Positions 63,401 through 64,000 of a stretch of DNA of 64,000 nucleotides are shown piece after piece. Within the stretch, counting starts at the first letter, position 1. Each line of letters begins with the position of its first letter. A program made the translations under genes and the position numbers. This DNA is from Zizania palustris (lineage: Eukaryota > Streptophyta > Magnoliopsida > Poales > Poaceae): the NCBI GenBank assembly GCA_019279435.1, contig JAAALK010000082.1:81192989-81256988 (forward strand), in the 5' to 3' direction. The notes under the pieces were generated by a model, which was not told the DNA's origin, made no database searches, and saw only the letters and a list, made by a program, of their open reading frames with translations.

Positions 63401-64000
63401 AAGGACTTCTGCGAAGGGTAATTGATCTACTGTAGGCTTGACAAGTTCTTCATAGAAAGCACCCTCCAGGAGGTCCAATGCTCTGGCTGTAGCCTTCGCT
63501 AGAATGTCTGCAAGTTGATTATTTGCTCGAGGTATACTCCGAACAGAAAATCCTTTGAACATTGCTTCTGTCTTGCGGATTTTTTCCAGATATTTTGAAA
63601 GATGTGGGTTCCTTGCTTGAAAGCTTTTGTCAACATGCCCTGCGATGACTTTTGAATCTATTTTAATTATAATCCTTGCTGCTCCAAGTGCCTTTGCCTT
63701 TCGGAGGCCTAGTAGGATTCCTTCGTATTCTGCGATATTATTGGTGGTCTTAAAGTTGAGCCTCGCATAATACATGGCTTTTGGCCCTAACGGTGATATT
63801 ATCATAGCTCCATCTCCGGCACCAGATGCCTGATAGGCTCCGTCAGAAAAAATTGTCCATAGACCTTCGGAGGTTTCTTCCGGAGCCCAAACTGCAGATG
63901 GAGTCCACTCTGCTACGAAGTCAGCTATGATCTGAGATTTGATAGTTGTTCTCACCGTGAAGGAAATATCGAAGGGGGCTAGCTCGACAGCCCATTTTCC
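63401..64000 (-). pseudogene. Second RNase H and edge of the first RNase H of element D
   Basis: A frame of 267 codons (63955-63152) begins at the end of the first RNase H (SQIIADFVAEWTPS) and contains the complete second RNase H: LWTIFSDGAYQASGAG, NNIAEYEGILLGLRKA, IKIDSKVIAGHVDKS and ANNQLADILAKA, with all catalytic acids present. The first RNase H continues past the window edge. Element D thus gives the cleanest E1 second RNase H. Confidence 0.87.

Larger units (their letters stand above)
34223..64000 (-). mobile_element. E1 element D: Tat-lineage gypsy element, split by E2
   Basis: On the plus strand from the left: 3' LTR (34223-34717), aORF promoter region, antisense-to-pol gene (35220-38957), minisatellite (39291-39978), a 100-bp spacer, then E2 (40088-62094 with TSD GGGAT), then integrase, second RNase H and the edge of the first RNase H on the minus strand to 64000. 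The spacer continues exactly across the E2 insertion (compare 6480-6560 in element B). The remaining pol, gag and 5' LTR are beyond the right edge. Confidence 0.9.

Overview
The window is plant nuclear heterochromatin made almost wholly of nested, decayed LTR retrotransposons. I see no host gene, tRNA, rRNA or CRISPR array. The families point to a grass (Poaceae): Tat-lineage Ty3/gypsy elements with two RNase H domains and an extra ORF of the 'putative gypsy type transposon' kind, a CRM-like (centromeric) gypsy element, a gypsy family with LTRs of about 3 kb and an initiator-Met primer site, and a SIRE/Maximus-like copia element. A CRM-like element in dense nesting is compatible with pericentromeric DNA, but this is inference.

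Layout. 1-2681: 5' part of E1 element A (minus strand), which splits 2682-11992: E1 element B (plus). 11993-13507: LTR-like DNA of unknown family. 13508-22561: remnant of an E2-type element (E2b, plus) whose 3' LTR is split by E1 element C (minus, 14290-21550). 22562-33389: 5' end of a long-LTR E3-type element (minus), its LTR split by a complete CRM-like element (24956-32283, TSD CCTAT). 33390-34222: gag fragment of another gypsy element. 34223 to the right edge: E1 element D (minus), split by E2 (40088-62094, TSD GGGAT). E2 in turn carries an E3 RT/RNase H-LTR fragment in its 5' LTR (40809-45225) and a copia element in its integrase gene (52613-60275, TSD ATATG).

E1 is the most interesting family. 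Its order is LTR (about 495 bp), PBS, gag, protease, RT, RNase H, second RNase H, integrase, a 116-bp minisatellite, a multi-exon gene on the opposite strand, and the 3' LTR. Two independent copies (B and D) support the same five-exon, four-intron model for the antisense gene, with matching intron phases, similar intron lengths and a TATA box about 100 bp upstream of the ATG. The antisense gene and gag-pol converge on the minisatellite, whose copy number differs between elements (about 2, 4 and 6 units).

Every coding region carries stops, frameshifts or deletions, many of them TGG to TAG or CAG/CAA to TAG changes as expected from deamination of methylated cytosine. By eye the copia LTRs are more alike than the E2 LTRs that enclose them, in agreement with the nesting order. 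Boundaries were read by eye, without alignment software; junctions without target site duplications are good to about 10-20 bases.
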